A DNA stretch of 64,000 bases from assembly GCA_039545275.1 (NCBI GenBank), contig BCHS01000014.1, positions 429,725 through 493,724 of the forward strand, read 5' to 3'. Origin of the DNA: Pseudomicrostroma phylloplanum. Its lineage: Eukaryota > Basidiomycota > Exobasidiomycetes > Microstromatales. Position numbers and translations under genes: made by a program. Positions 53,291 through 63,524 of this stretch are shown in pieces (the first letter of the stretch is position 1; every line of letters starts with the position of its first letter). The notes beneath the pieces were generated by a model. It had not been told where the DNA came from. It was given only the letters and a program-made list of their open reading frames with translations, and searched no databases.

Positions 53291-54418
53291 TTACGGAATC
53301 GACGCACTGACAGCGTTGATCATGTTGATAATGGTAGGTCGGAAGGTCGTTAAAATCCAGCTCAGCACTCTTCTGGGGAGCGTCTGGAACTGCAACATGA
53401 CCTCTGCGCGGTGTACACTCCCGGTCCAGATCTCAACCAGGTGGACCTGCAGCATTGCGGTCGATCTGGCAGAGGGCTGGTTGCCCTCGCGTAGCGGCAG
53501 ATCTTCTGCGTGCAATTCAAATGCCACGAAGACCTCGTATATGGGGCCTTGCGAGCAGATAGCAATGACCGGCAAACGTTCAGAGACCCGGGCGCCGCCC
53601 AAGTCGTGGTAAGCATCTCGAAGACTCCGAATCATTGCGAGTGCTTTAGCTGCCCCATGAGATACCTGATTCTCAGCAGCCACAAGATGCCCAGTGTCAG
53701 ATTTAGCCTCGTATATAATGCAGGGAAAAGCGAGGTCGGTACGTCCGGGCGTGATAAAAGGTTCGATGCCGCTTGTGGTCATCAGATGCGCGAGTACGCT
53801 CGAGGACAGAGGATCACCCTGCTCGAGGGACATCCCCACAGTGGCTAGCCCGAATAAGATGTCGGGGACTGGAGTCGAAAGGCGGATGTTCGAGGTGCTC
53901 GTTGGGCCGACTTGGGCGTCAAACCTGACGTCCTGGGTTGTCACAAGTGTGTCGTCGTCCAAAGGGCTCAAAACGTTCTTGTTAAAATCCATCCACTCGG
54001 TTCTCGTTTTCAGGCGATAGCGCCTTGCTCGTTCGGCAAGGGCAGCGGCAGTCTCTCGAGCGGCAGTCTCTCGAGCGGCAGTCTCTCGCAAGGGGTCATT
54101 TATCAAGGCGTTTAAGGACGGCAACACAGACGAGGATGGGTCAAAAGCAGGGTCTTCGAGAGAGACGACGAGAGTCTCGATATCGGGTGGCCAGTCCCGA
54201 CGTGGAAGTATGTGGATGAAGATATTAGCCGGATCCAGGTATCTTGTACGGTAGGTTGCAGTTTCCACGTTCCAACTCGCCGCAGAGGATGCGTGGGATG
54301 CAGAGGGTGGGCGGGACAGCAGGCTGTATACGTGGCTAGGAGAGCCGCTATTGAGACTGTGTGCAGAACTGCTGGGTCTCCTAATGCGTCGACGGGGGCC
54401 TGAGCCTCGGTCAGACAT
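53291..54418 (-). CDS. Orphan protein with PD-(D/E)XK-nuclease-like core
   Basis: A single frame encodes 375 residues from MSDRGSG (54418); an upstream Met at 54478 adds a Thr-rich tail made by a microsatellite and is less likely. The N-terminal 100 residues are Ser/Arg-rich. The central part has PDILFGLATVGM, then DLAFPCIIYEAKSDTG and AENQVSHGAAKALAMI. This Asp / Glu-x-Lys pattern followed by a Gln-containing helix resembles the PD-(D/E)XK nuclease-like domain (PDDEXK_12) widespread as fungal orphans. A charged AARET repeat (three copies) precedes it. Function is unknown; nuclease activity is not proven. The gene shares a divergent promoter with the TBC gene. Confidence 0.65.
   Translation of the reverse strand: MSDRGSGPRRRIRRPSSSAHSLNSGSPSHVYSLLSRPPSASHASSAASWNVETATYRTRYLDPANIFIHILPRRDWPPDIETLVVSLEDPAFDPSSSVLPSLNALINDPLRETAARETAARETAAALAERARRYRLKTRTEWMDFNKNVLSPLDDDTLVTTQDVRFDAQVGPTSTSNIRLSTPVPDILFGLATVGMSLEQGDPLSSSVLAHLMTTSGIEPFITPGRTDLAFPCIIYEAKSDTGHLVAAENQVSHGAAKALAMIRSLRDAYHDLGGARVSERLPVIAICSQGPIYEVFVAFELHAEDLPLREGNQPSARSTAMLQVHLVEIWTGSVHRAEVMLQFQTLPRRVLSWILTTFRPTIINMINAVSASIP
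54044..54088 (-). repeat. 15-nt in-frame tandem repeat (x3)
   Basis: Three perfect copies of a 15-nt unit (plus strand agcggcagtctctcg) encode RETAA-type pentapeptides inside the PD-(D/E)XK-like gene. Identity between copies points to recent expansion. Confidence 0.9.
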
Positions 54419-54731
54419 GGCAAGGTCGTGTTTTCGGCAGGGAGCGGTGATGGTGGTAGTAGTAGTAGTAATAATCAAATTAAAGCCGACCTAGGTCTGG
54501 GAGACCCATGCAGCGGTAGTGAGATGTGAGAAGAGTATGAAATGCCCATTTAGTCTAGGGCGGGGCGGGGCGGGGCGGAGCTGAGTCTGCTGTGCAGTTT
54601 AAAGCCTGCGCGCCGGGTAGCCTATCCTGCATTTCAGCTCTGAACCTCATCGTCGGTGTCTAGACTATCATGACATGGTCATGAACAGCAAAGCCTCCCG
54701 CCCGGCATCTCTCCTCATACAATAGCCAAGG
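54419..54731. promoter_or_regulatory. Divergent promoter with GTA and GGGGC repeats
   Basis: These 313 bases separate the PD-(D/E)XK-like and TBC genes. They contain a GTA-triplet run at about 54453-54470 and four G-rich GGGGC-type units at 54558-54580, which could act as GC boxes or form a G-quadruplex. Confidence 0.55.
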
Positions 54732-57281
54732 ATGGCCGCCTCGGTCGAGGAGTTCGTAGAGGTAGGTCATGCTTCCAGGCAGGCCAGACCATCAGGCTCT
54801 GCGCACGGCCCCCGCATCTCACCATCTCTCCCTCTGCTCCGCCCGCCCGTACCACCATCCAGCTACTCTCTTCAGAGCAACATGTGGACATTGCTCGTCT
54901 GAGGCACCTCTCGCGGCATGGCGTCCACCCCGCAGTGCGTGGCGAGGTGTGGATGTATCTCCTCGGCGTCCTCTCCCCGGACAAGAGTCAAGAGATGACT
55001 TCTGTGCGGGCCCTCTACAACACCTATGACGGACTCTTCTCCTCGTACTCTCATCCACGCTCCTTCTCGCCAAAGGTGTCCGAGCTCATCAGACAGGAGG
55101 CGGAACGAGTCTGGAGGCATCGAGTACCTCATGATTTCGACTACCTCCGCGGAGATCAGCGCACACAGTACGATGCATCGTCTTCACAGCATCCGCCCGA
55201 GCTGCCAAAGGCTAGGGAAGGAAGTATTGGTCGAGCTCTGCCCACAAAGGCCAAAGGCGCACGTGATCGTGGCCCCCTGAGGCCGATTAGGGCGATGAAC
55301 TGCCACAGCGCCCCCGGTGATGCTGGCAGCGGTCCACTCTCCAAGTCCACGTCGTCACTCGCAGCGGAGGAGCCTCTGTCACAGGCGGCCATAGAGCATG
55401 AAGAGCTCAAACAACACTTCATCAAGCGCATACACAATGTCCTTAGCGTCTGGATTGGCAGGAGGTCGTCAGAGCAAAGAGAGGCCATGAGACTGCGTGA
55501 GAGGTTACTACATGAGGCGAGCGTATCAAGAGAGGAAGAAGCGTCGAGCTCGGGCACTGCATCCGAAGCGACCTCATATGCAGGCACGAATCTCTCAGCC
55601 AATGAGACTGCTTCAGAAGATAGCTCCCCATCTTCACGAGCTGCCAATACGGGACCCCACACGGTGGCTCTAGGTCGACCTGGAGAAAACGAAGAGATGT
55701 CGACCCCACGTCCTCCTCGGCAGGATCCAGGGTGGCCGGTCGAGCAAAGTGCAAGCTATGCAAAAGCACTGCCTGGTCGACTGGGTAGCTCAGGTCATTT
55801 TGAGGAGCAAGCCGTCGATGACGATAGCGGGGACGAGCTGTTTGACCCTGCCATGGGTATGGGCGTTGAAGATGACGATGACTATGGCTATCCAGATGAT
55901 CTCGCCTCCTTCGACGGTCCTCACCCACACGCTCGGAACAGATCGAGAACAGATAGCAAAAGGGGCGCGACTCGCTTTGCACACCAGACTGCGATGGATG
56001 GGGACTTCGATGCCGCTTCTGATGACCCAGGCATAGCAAGCAGCGCTGCTGACCCGCAGGCAGTCCCCGTCACAGCGGCCAATGGCGAAGATCAAGTGGG
56101 TCTCGGAGTCTCGGGGTTGGACCGATCAAGGGGCCATTTCTCCTCTTCCCCTTCACAACAAAGCAAGTCGCGCTTCCGGTCCCGCCTAAACTCTGCTGGA
56201 CGACCAAGGTCACCCCATTCGGGGTATACCTCTCCTCATCGTGTCCGAGCAGGTCATCTTGGTTCGTACTCGCCCAGGCCTCGATCGCATGGCTCGCCCT
56301 CTTCCGCCGGATCGGACGAGGAGGATGACGAAGAGCAAGAAGAGAGTCGTGCGATAGACGAAGAGCTTTTGCAGATTCAGGAGAGGCTTTGGTCACCTCA
56401 TCTTGTGCAGCTTGCCAGCCCTTTTGTCTTCATCAGTGGCAAGAAGAGGGTGGAAGCTGGAATCTTCTTCGCCTTTGAGAAGCTGATGACTTTGATTGGT
56501 GAGCATTTTGAAGAGCGACTGAGGCCCTCAGCAGACTCGTACTAATGTTTGGTTCTCCACCTTGTTCTCCATAGAGTCTCGCCGCAGAGCTTTCCCCCTC
56601 TCGCACATCCTGGCAACCTTCCACTCCCTCCTTCGCCGGACCCTTCCCGATCTCAGAGCCTACTTCGACGATGAAGGTCTCGATGTGACTCCCTTTGTCA
56701 AAGGGTGGCTTGAGTCCCTCTTCAGCGGACAAATGAAGCTCAGCGAAGGAGGCTGTCTGCGCCTGTGGGACGCCTACTTCTCCTCCCTGCCAACAATGGA
56801 CGTCGTGTCTTCTCTTTCCGACCAGAACGCTCCAGCAACAAATGCAGCGACGGCGGCGAAGAGAGGCCACATTGAAGTCGGAGCCGGCGATGGCGGCGAA
56901 AGTGGAGCAGTCCTTCCGCCGTCATCCTCGACGCCTCTATCTCTACATCTGTACGTCTGCCTGGCCATTCTCCTGCACTGCAAAGACACTCTCGAGGAGC
57001 TGGACCGTTCCGAATGCGAGTCCTTCCTTCGCGGTCTGCCGGAGTTGGATGTGGAGAAGATTCTCAACGAGGCCGCAAACCTGCGGCTAAGCCATCGGCA
57101 GGCCATCCTCACTTGTGGGGAAGGGGAGGGAGACGTGGACGTGGATGGATACGGGCAGGAGCAAGGACAGCGAGAGATGGAGCGGGCAATCTGGAGGGAC
57201 ATTATGGTCGAGGAAGAGGTGGTGGGACAGGCCCCGGACGTAGAGGGAGAATTCGGAGAAGATCAGGAAAGGTCGTCTTGA
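54732..57281 (+). CDS. TBC-domain (RabGAP-like) protein, probably degenerate
   Basis: Exons 54732-54761, 54863-56498 and 56575-57281 (introns 101 and 76 nt) give 790 residues. The tiny first exon encodes MAASVEEFVE and joins LLSSEQHVDIARLRHLSRHG. The TBC start is clear: HGVHPAVRGEVWMYLLGVLSPD (about 25-46). A large disordered insert (about 95-520) follows. The domain resumes with SPHLVQLASPFVFISG, then ESRRRAFPLSHILATF and FVKGWLESLFSGQMKLSEGG, ending in helices around residue 760. The usual IxxDxxR arginine finger is not visible (HDFDYLRG sits nearby), and YxQ is reduced to HLVQ. The protein may bind a Rab without catalysis, as TBC1D7 does in the TSC complex; that parallel is inference. Exon choice is well supported by frame. 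Confidence 0.82.
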
Positions 57282-57512
57282 CCCAGCTCCACCTGCCGAG
57301 CTCGAGTGGACGGCTCGTCGAGTGCCTGCAGGATGTAGTTGTATTTCGCAGTGCGACGGTTCGGAATTCAAAGTCTAATGCGAATGGGGCACTCAGAAAG
57401 GGCACAAGTAGGCATGCGTAGGCGAGCTTGGACCCACAGGCGGTATCGGGGTATATGGAAAAAAAGAAAGATGAGGAGAAGAGATAGAAGCACGTGTGTG
57501 CGGCAATGCTAA
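57282..57512. other. Convergent intergenic gap
   Basis: This short gap lies between the TBC (+) and hydrolase (-) 3' ends. No gene is visible. Confidence 0.5.
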
Positions 57513-59412
57513 TCATGCGACATCGCCAACCAGCCAACCCCTGACGACTTGATCGACCTTCTCCTGCGCTCTGGGCATGAACGTCGACGGAAGAACATTG
57601 AAGTGCGTGGGTGTGTCAATCGCCTCCAAGAGCGAGATTTCCAGCGATCTGTGTTGGCTGGCGTCTCGCTTTCGGTCTTGAACACATTGAGACCTGGCAA
57701 TTGAATCGAGGTTGCGCGAGAGGGAGGCTGCTTCACCACAAAAGACAGAGTCTTTTCCGCAGAAGATGAGATAACTCGTGACAGGTAGCGCAGCAGCGCT
57801 TTCGCTGGAAGCGCGTTGTCTGCCCAGGAGAGACAGGACAGCCGTATTGAAGGGTCGGGAGTCGTCGATGGGTAGACCGGGGCTGAGCAGGGGATGCTCC
57901 ACACCGAGTGTGGGTATGCTGGAGAGGAGAAGCTTCGTCATCTCGCGGGGCTGTGTTGACAAGCGCTTGGCGAAGGACATTTGCTGGTCATCCGGACCAG
58001 CGAGCCCGTGGTCCTCGTCCAACGACGGGGACATGGAGGACGACGACGCATCGAGCTCGATGCCAGAGTCTGAGTCTTGCTGAGAAGGCGCGCGAGAGAG
58101 TTTGGAAAGACGGAACGACGGTCTGGCCGCACTCGAAGAGACAGCCCAGCTGTTGACTGGCAGGACAGAGGAGACGTAGAAGTCCCGTGCTTCGCGAGAG
58201 ATACGGGGCGAGATGATGTCAAAGGCAGCTGGGAAGAGGGAGGTGAATGCAACGGGTGAGTCGAACGCGGCTTTGACTTTGCTTCCTTCAGCGATCTCGG
58301 TTTGTATACTGACCGTTCGTCTGCCAGGTGGGGCTCCTCATCGTGAGATCACACCAGGGTGTCCATAGGATGACCTTACCCGGTCGACCCAGGTTGGCGC
58401 CCCTGCCGTCGTTGGCCAAAGCGCTCAACCAGATCATGAGCCCCATTGCCACGCCTGCTCCACTACCCTCCGCTGTGAGACAAACGTTCTCTGGCTTGAA
58501 ACCCAGAGTTCGCACTAGGTGAATGTAGGCCTGCAGTGCGTCGTTGAGACCGGCGGGAAAGGCTCCTTCTCCAGCGCTGGAGGAGGGTACCGGTTTGCGC
58601 CAATTGACGCAAAGCGTCCGTAGGCCAGAGAGGTTGACGAGGTTGCACGCCAAGAGGCCAGCGACGGGGTCCCGGTCTGCGTAGCTGGCTCCGGACAGGA
58701 GGAGTATTACTCGCTCGTCCTCTCTGGCCGCGCCTGCTCCAATGCCGCCACATGAGACGGCTGGTTTGAAAGATTGGACTGCGTGGTGGTGCACATTGCT
58801 TGCGTGGCTCTTCCAGATGAACACGGCGCTACCTGCAGAATCATTGTCCCTTTGAATAGGCTGGACATTGTCTTGAGGAGCCCTGGAAGGTACCCTCACC
58901 GCAACCTCCGCTGGGAGTGGGTCTAATGTGATTGATACACCCCCAATGGACCAGCCCTGATGTTTAACGCCGAAGAGGTTCTGCGAAAAGTAGGGAATGA
59001 GCTTCTCGGCTGAAGGACAGAGTTGGGTACGGGACAATCTGGTGAATGCCGGTAGGAGGTGTGATACGACTGCAACCGAGGCAGTGTCGCGGAGGCTCCA
59101 GTTGCGAGCTCTGCGGATGGGGAAGGAGACGCGAGGTGGTCCGCCACCCCTTGCCCACATGGAGCGGTTGAGGAATATGTGGCTGGTGACTGCGAGACAG
59201 AGGGACAGTGGCAGGAGGACAAAGACGTGCACCCATGCTGCTATCAGTTCGGGCAGGGCATGTATGGAAGCCCGTGAGATGGGCGAGCGAGGGAAGAGGG
59301 ATAGCACCGCCGAGAGGGTGGCATCGGCGTATGTGGAGTCCTCTTGCTCGTCGCTATCTCTACGTTGATTGAGGTCGAGGTCGCCCCGGACGGCGTCAGA
59401 GTCGGACGCCAT
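57513..59412 (-). CDS. Membrane-anchored alpha/beta hydrolase (lipase/steryl-acetylhydrolase-like)
   Basis: Exons 58314-59412 and 57513-58228 (85-nt intron with an unusual GTCAGT donor and CCCAG acceptor) give 604 residues. The join yields WQTNAAFDIISPRISREA, as expected for the region after the LWTPWCDLT-type strand. A hydrophobic anchor lies at about 57-82. The nucleophile Ser is in AEGSGAGVAMGL (G-x-S-x-G, about 316). Asp is in IFCGKDSVF and His probably in PTHFNV near the C-terminus. The usual HGG oxyanion motif is replaced by LLLSGASYAD. The family includes steryl acetylhydrolases and hormone-sensitive-lipase relatives of the ER; the substrate here is unknown. If the intron is retained, the frame stops soon after and the Asp and His are lost. 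Confidence 0.8.
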
Positions 59413-60143
59413 CTGTGTGGTGGACGAAGGAGGGCGAGGTAGAGGGAGAATGATGGAAGCTGGAGAAAAGGTAATGCTACGACGGTATCAGCGGTCAAGG
59501 CGAGTGCAGGTATGCTGCTGCTGCTGCCCTATGCGGGGGAGGAGTGTAGCATCTACTTCCGCCTTCAGGGTCTGGTTTCTGTTTCTGCGCTGCTGCTGCT
59601 GCTGCTGCTGCATGATCGCGTAAAGTGGCCGGGCGGTGCCCTTGGATGGTTGCCGGGTTTGATCGGGCGTGGCGCGGGCGAGTCGGAGTGTGAATGCCTC
59701 TGTCGTGAGCGAGCGCGGGTGTGTGTGTGAGAGAAGACGCGCACTTGCAGGAGCGCCCTTGCTTCTCCCACTTCCCTCTCTCCCCGCTTCCGAAGCTCTG
59801 GCCGACGCAGAGGTGCTACCTACGTGTGTGTGTGTGTGACCAGCATCCACTCCTTTCCTCTCCACCATCACCATCACCATCACCACTCATATCGTCACCG
59901 CCGCGTCTCCGCACCACGTTCGGTATACCTCGGCGTCTCGCTCTTTACGCTGGGGCCAAGACCCTCCCACACCTCGTCCAGTTCGGCACTCCTCTGCGCG
60001 TTCGCGACGCAAGTCACGCGAATACTATACGCGCATCCCGCTGACAAGCACTCAGTCCGGCATCGGTACACAACAGCACAGGCCGTCCTGCTACTTCTCG
60101 CACATCTGCATCTGCCACCTCGCCTCGTCTGGCGCAGTCAGCC
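59413..60143. promoter_or_regulatory. Divergent promoter region hydrolase / ISWI with microsatellites
   Basis: These 731 bases hold both promoters. Simple repeats are dense: CTG at about 59512-59527 and 59589-59611, GT at about 59718-59730 and 59823-59838, and CAC/ATC triplets at about 59862-59886. Low-complexity open frames arise from these repeats. No gene is visible. Confidence 0.55.
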
Positions 60144-63100
60144 ATGCCTTCCCCTCCGACTTCCACGTCGAAGATCCCGGCGGTGGAGATCTCAAAGACG
60201 ACGCCCTCGGTAGGCGGTCTGGACCAAGATCAGCTGTCCGACTACATTCCCGTCTCCGGTGAGCTCAGTAGGCAGCCCACAGCCAGCGCAAGCGTAAGCA
60301 GAGTCCCCTCCAAGGCACCCAGCGCAAGCAGCGAAGATCTCGAAGAGGAAGATGCTGACGAGGCAGATGCTAGCATGAGCTACAATGGTGCCGACGGGTC
60401 ACCAAGCAAGACTGCTCGCCAGATGGAAAAGGAAAAGGAGAAGTCCCAGCGGGCAGAGGAGCGCAAAGTCAAGGGCGAAAAGAAGGCAGCCCAAGTCTCT
60501 GACCTCACTTCCACGCGGGAGAAGCAGCAGGCTCGCAAGACGGCCGACTCCATGAAGAGGTTCAGCTACCTCCTGGGTCAGACCGAGCTTTTCCAGCACT
60601 TCATCGACATCAAGAAGGACCGTGACCCAGAGTTCGCTAGGCTACTCGAGGAGAGCTCTGCCCAGAATGCCAAAGCAAAGGGGAAGAAGCGGGGAGGCTC
60701 CAACACAGGTGGTTCTCGCAGGAGAAAGACGGAGAAGGAAGAGGACGAGGAGCTCCTTCAGGAGGGCGACGATGAAGATGCGCCCTTCACTTTCCACGAG
60801 AGCCCGCCCTATGTAAAGGGTGGTGCTATGCGCGACTATCAGATCCAAGGTCTCAATTGGATGATCTCCCTCTATCACAACGGTATCAACGGCATCCTTG
60901 CGGACGAGATGGGTCTCGGCAAGACGCTACAGACCATTTCTTTCTTGGGCTACCTGCGAGACTACAAAGACACTCCCGGTTACCATCTGGTCGTCGTTCC
61001 CAAAAGTACGCTCGACAACTGGAGAAGAGAGTTCGAGAAGTGGGTCCCAGGCTTCCGGGTCGTGGTCCTACAAGGTACAAAGGAGGATCGAGGCGACATC
61101 ATTCAGGACGTCATCCTCCCACAGAAGTTTGACGTACTCTTGACCACCTACGAGATGTGTCTGCGAGAAAAGGGTTCCCTCAAGAGGCTTTCTTGGGAGT
61201 ACATTGTCATCGATGAGGCGCACCGTATCAAGAACGTCGACTCCATGCTGTCGCAGATTGTCCGAACCTTCTCATCTCGTAGTCGTCTCCTCATCACCGG
61301 CACGCCCCTGCAGAATAACCTCATGGAGCTCTGGAGTTTGCTCAATTTCCTCTTGCCCGACGTCTTCTCCTCGTCTGCAGATTTCGAAACCTGGTTCAGA
61401 GGCAAGGGCGACGAGTCGCAAGACGTAGTCATCCAACAACTGCACAAAGTCTTGCGACCTTTCTTGCTTCGACGTGTCAAAGCCGACGTAGAGAAGTCCC
61501 TTCTGCCAAAGAAGGAGATCAACATCTTTGTAGGCTTGACCGAGATGCAGCGCAAGTGGTACAAGAGCATTCTGGAGAAGGACATCGATGCCGTCAATGG
61601 CGGTGGCGGAAAGAAGGAAGGCAAGACCCGTCTACTGAACATTGTCATGCAACTGCGAAAGTGCTGCAACCACCCCTACCTCTTCGATGGAGCTGAGCCG
61701 GGACCGCCCTTTACCACCGATGAGCATCTGGTCTTCAACTCCGGCAAGATGATCATTCTGGACAAGCTGCTCAAGTCAATGAAGGCCAAGGGCTCGCGAG
61801 TCCTTATATTCTCACAGATGAGTCGTGTCCTCGATATCATGGAAGACTACTGCTTCTTCCGTGACTATCAATACTGTCGAATCGATGGATCCTCGGCCCA
61901 CGAAGACCGCATCGCTGCCATCGACGACTACAATAGACCAGGTAGTGAGAAGTTTATCTTCCTCCTCACCACCCGAGCAGGTGGTTTGGGTATCAATCTC
62001 ACCACCGCTGATGTCGTCGTCCTCTTCGACTCCGATTGGAATCCTCAGGCCGATCTTCAGGCGATGGACAGAGCTCACAGAATCGGACAGACGAAGCAGG
62101 TCTATGTCTTCAGGTTCGTCGCTGACAAGTCCATCGAGGAGAGGATTCTTGAGCGAGCGGCTCAGAAGCTGCAGCTGGACAAGCTCGTCATTCAGCAGGG
62201 CCGAGCACAACCTGGCAAAAGTGCCCAGAACAAGGACGAGCTGGTCGACATGATCCAGCACGGAGCCGAAGAGATCATCAATGCCAAGAATGCAGTCACA
62301 GTGGATGAGGACATCGACGCCATCATCAAGAGCGGAGAAGAGCGTACCACTCAGCTCAACGACAAGTACAAATCGTTCAACTTGGACGAGCTCAACAGCT
62401 TCAAAGGTGGAGAGACCGCCTACAACTGGGAAGGCGAGAACTTCCAACGACCGGGCGGTTCAGGTTCCGGAAGCGGTCGGCTCCCACTTTGGATTGAGCC
62501 CTCTAAGCGAGAGAGGAAGAATAACTACTCCGTTGACGCCTACTTCAAAGAGGCCATGCGAGTTGGCCCCTCCAAGCCTGTCAACAAGACACCCAAGCCT
62601 CCTAAGCAGATCAGTGTCAATGACTGGCAGTTCTTCCCACCGCGACTGATTGAGTTGCAGGCGAGGGAAACTGCCGCCTACCAAAAGAGCATCAACTACA
62701 AGGTACCTTCGCGCGAGACCAAGGAGGGCGAGAGTCCCGAGGATGTAGAGCAAGAGCGCGAAAAGGAGCAGGCCTTTGTCGATCAGGCTGAGCCGCTTAC
62801 CGAGGAGGAAGAGCAGGAGAAGGAAGACCTCGCCACGCAGGGTTTCGTTGACTGGAATCGCCGCGACTTCCAGCACTTTATCCGTGGCGCCGAGAAGTAC
62901 GGCCGGACAAAGTATGCGGACATCGCCGGCGAAATCGAGACGAAGACGGAAAAGGAGGTGCGCGAGTACTCGAAAGTCTTCTGGGACCGGTACACGGAGG
63001 TTCCGGATTATCAGCGCCTGGTGGAGCGCATCGATGCTGGAGAGGAGAAGCGCAAGAAGGTCGCGCACAGCGAGGAGCTGCTGCGCAAGAAGGTCGGCAC

Positions 63101-63524
63101 AAACGGCTTCCAAATCCCGTACGCCAACAGCAACAAGAGCAAGACGTTCGACGAGAATGAGGACTTGTTCATTCTGCAGCGCCTGGCCGAATATGGGCTC
63201 AACGACGGGGAGGTATACGACAGGATCAAGAAGGACATTGCTACCTCCCCTGGCTTCCGCTTCGACTGGTTCATCCGCTCTCGCACCCCTGCGGAGCTAT
63301 CCCGACGCTGCACTACTCTCCTTGGTCTCTTGAATCGAGGGGACGGAGCCGAGGAGATCAAAGGCGGTAGTACCACACTCAATGGAGGCGCCACGGGCGA
63401 GAAGGGTAAAGGAGGGAGAAAGAGGAAGGACTTGGACGTCAATGGAGGTGGCAGCGGGGCTGGCAGCAGCCGAGCTTCCACTCCGGCTGGACCGGCAAGG
63501 GGCAAAAAGGCCAAGAAGGCTTGA
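60144..63524 (+). CDS. ISWI-type chromatin-remodelling ATPase
   Basis: Slides and spaces nucleosomes using ATP. A single frame encodes 1126 residues. The first ~130 residues are acidic/basic and disordered, then an N-terminal region (SMKRFSYLLGQTELFQHFID) precedes the SNF2 ATPase. Motif I DEMGLGKT is at about 252, the DEAH box at about 356, and the C-lobe shows SQMSRVLDIMEDYC and the motif VI-like AHRIGQTKQVYVFR. The HAND domain (AYNWEGENFQ, NNYSVDAYFKEAM), SANT and SLIDE domains fill about 760-1060. The tail is Gly/Lys-rich with a nuclear-localisation-like end (KKAKKA). It is an Isw1/Isw2 relative; which one cannot be told here. All catalytic motifs are present. Confidence 0.95.
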   Translation: MPSPPTSTSKIPAVEISKTTPSVGGLDQDQLSDYIPVSGELSRQPTASASVSRVPSKAPSASSEDLEEEDADEADASMSYNGADGSPSKTARQMEKEKEKSQRAEERKVKGEKKAAQVSDLTSTREKQQARKTADSMKRFSYLLGQTELFQHFIDIKKDRDPEFARLLEESSAQNAKAKGKKRGGSNTGGSRRRKTEKEEDEELLQEGDDEDAPFTFHESPPYVKGGAMRDYQIQGLNWMISLYHNGINGILADEMGLGKTLQTISFLGYLRDYKDTPGYHLVVVPKSTLDNWRREFEKWVPGFRVVVLQGTKEDRGDIIQDVILPQKFDVLLTTYEMCLREKGSLKRLSWEYIVIDEAHRIKNVDSMLSQIVRTFSSRSRLLITGTPLQNNLMELWSLLNFLLPDVFSSSADFETWFRGKGDESQDVVIQQLHKVLRPFLLRRVKADVEKSLLPKKEINIFVGLTEMQRKWYKSILEKDIDAVNGGGGKKEGKTRLLNIVMQLRKCCNHPYLFDGAEPGPPFTTDEHLVFNSGKMIILDKLLKSMKAKGSRVLIFSQMSRVLDIMEDYCFFRDYQYCRIDGSSAHEDRIAAIDDYNRPGSEKFIFLLTTRAGGLGINLTTADVVVLFDSDWNPQADLQAMDRAHRIGQTKQVYVFRFVADKSIEERILERAAQKLQLDKLVIQQGRAQPGKSAQNKDELVDMIQHGAEEIINAKNAVTVDEDIDAIIKSGEERTTQLNDKYKSFNLDELNSFKGGETAYNWEGENFQRPGGSGSGSGRLPLWIEPSKRERKNNYSVDAYFKEAMRVGPSKPVNKTPKPPKQISVNDWQFFPPRLIELQARETAAYQKSINYKVPSRETKEGESPEDVEQEREKEQAFVDQAEPLTEEEEQEKEDLATQGFVDWNRRDFQHFIRGAEKYGRTKYADIAGEIETKTEKEVREYSKVFWDRYTEVPDYQRLVERIDAGEEKRKKVAHSEELLRKKVGTNGFQIPYANSNKSKTFDENEDLFILQRLAEYGLNDGEVYDRIKKDIATSPGFRFDWFIRSRTPAELSRRCTTLLGLLNRGDGAEEIKGGSTTLNGGATGEKGKGGRKRKDLDVNGGGSGAGSSRASTPAGPARGKKAKKA

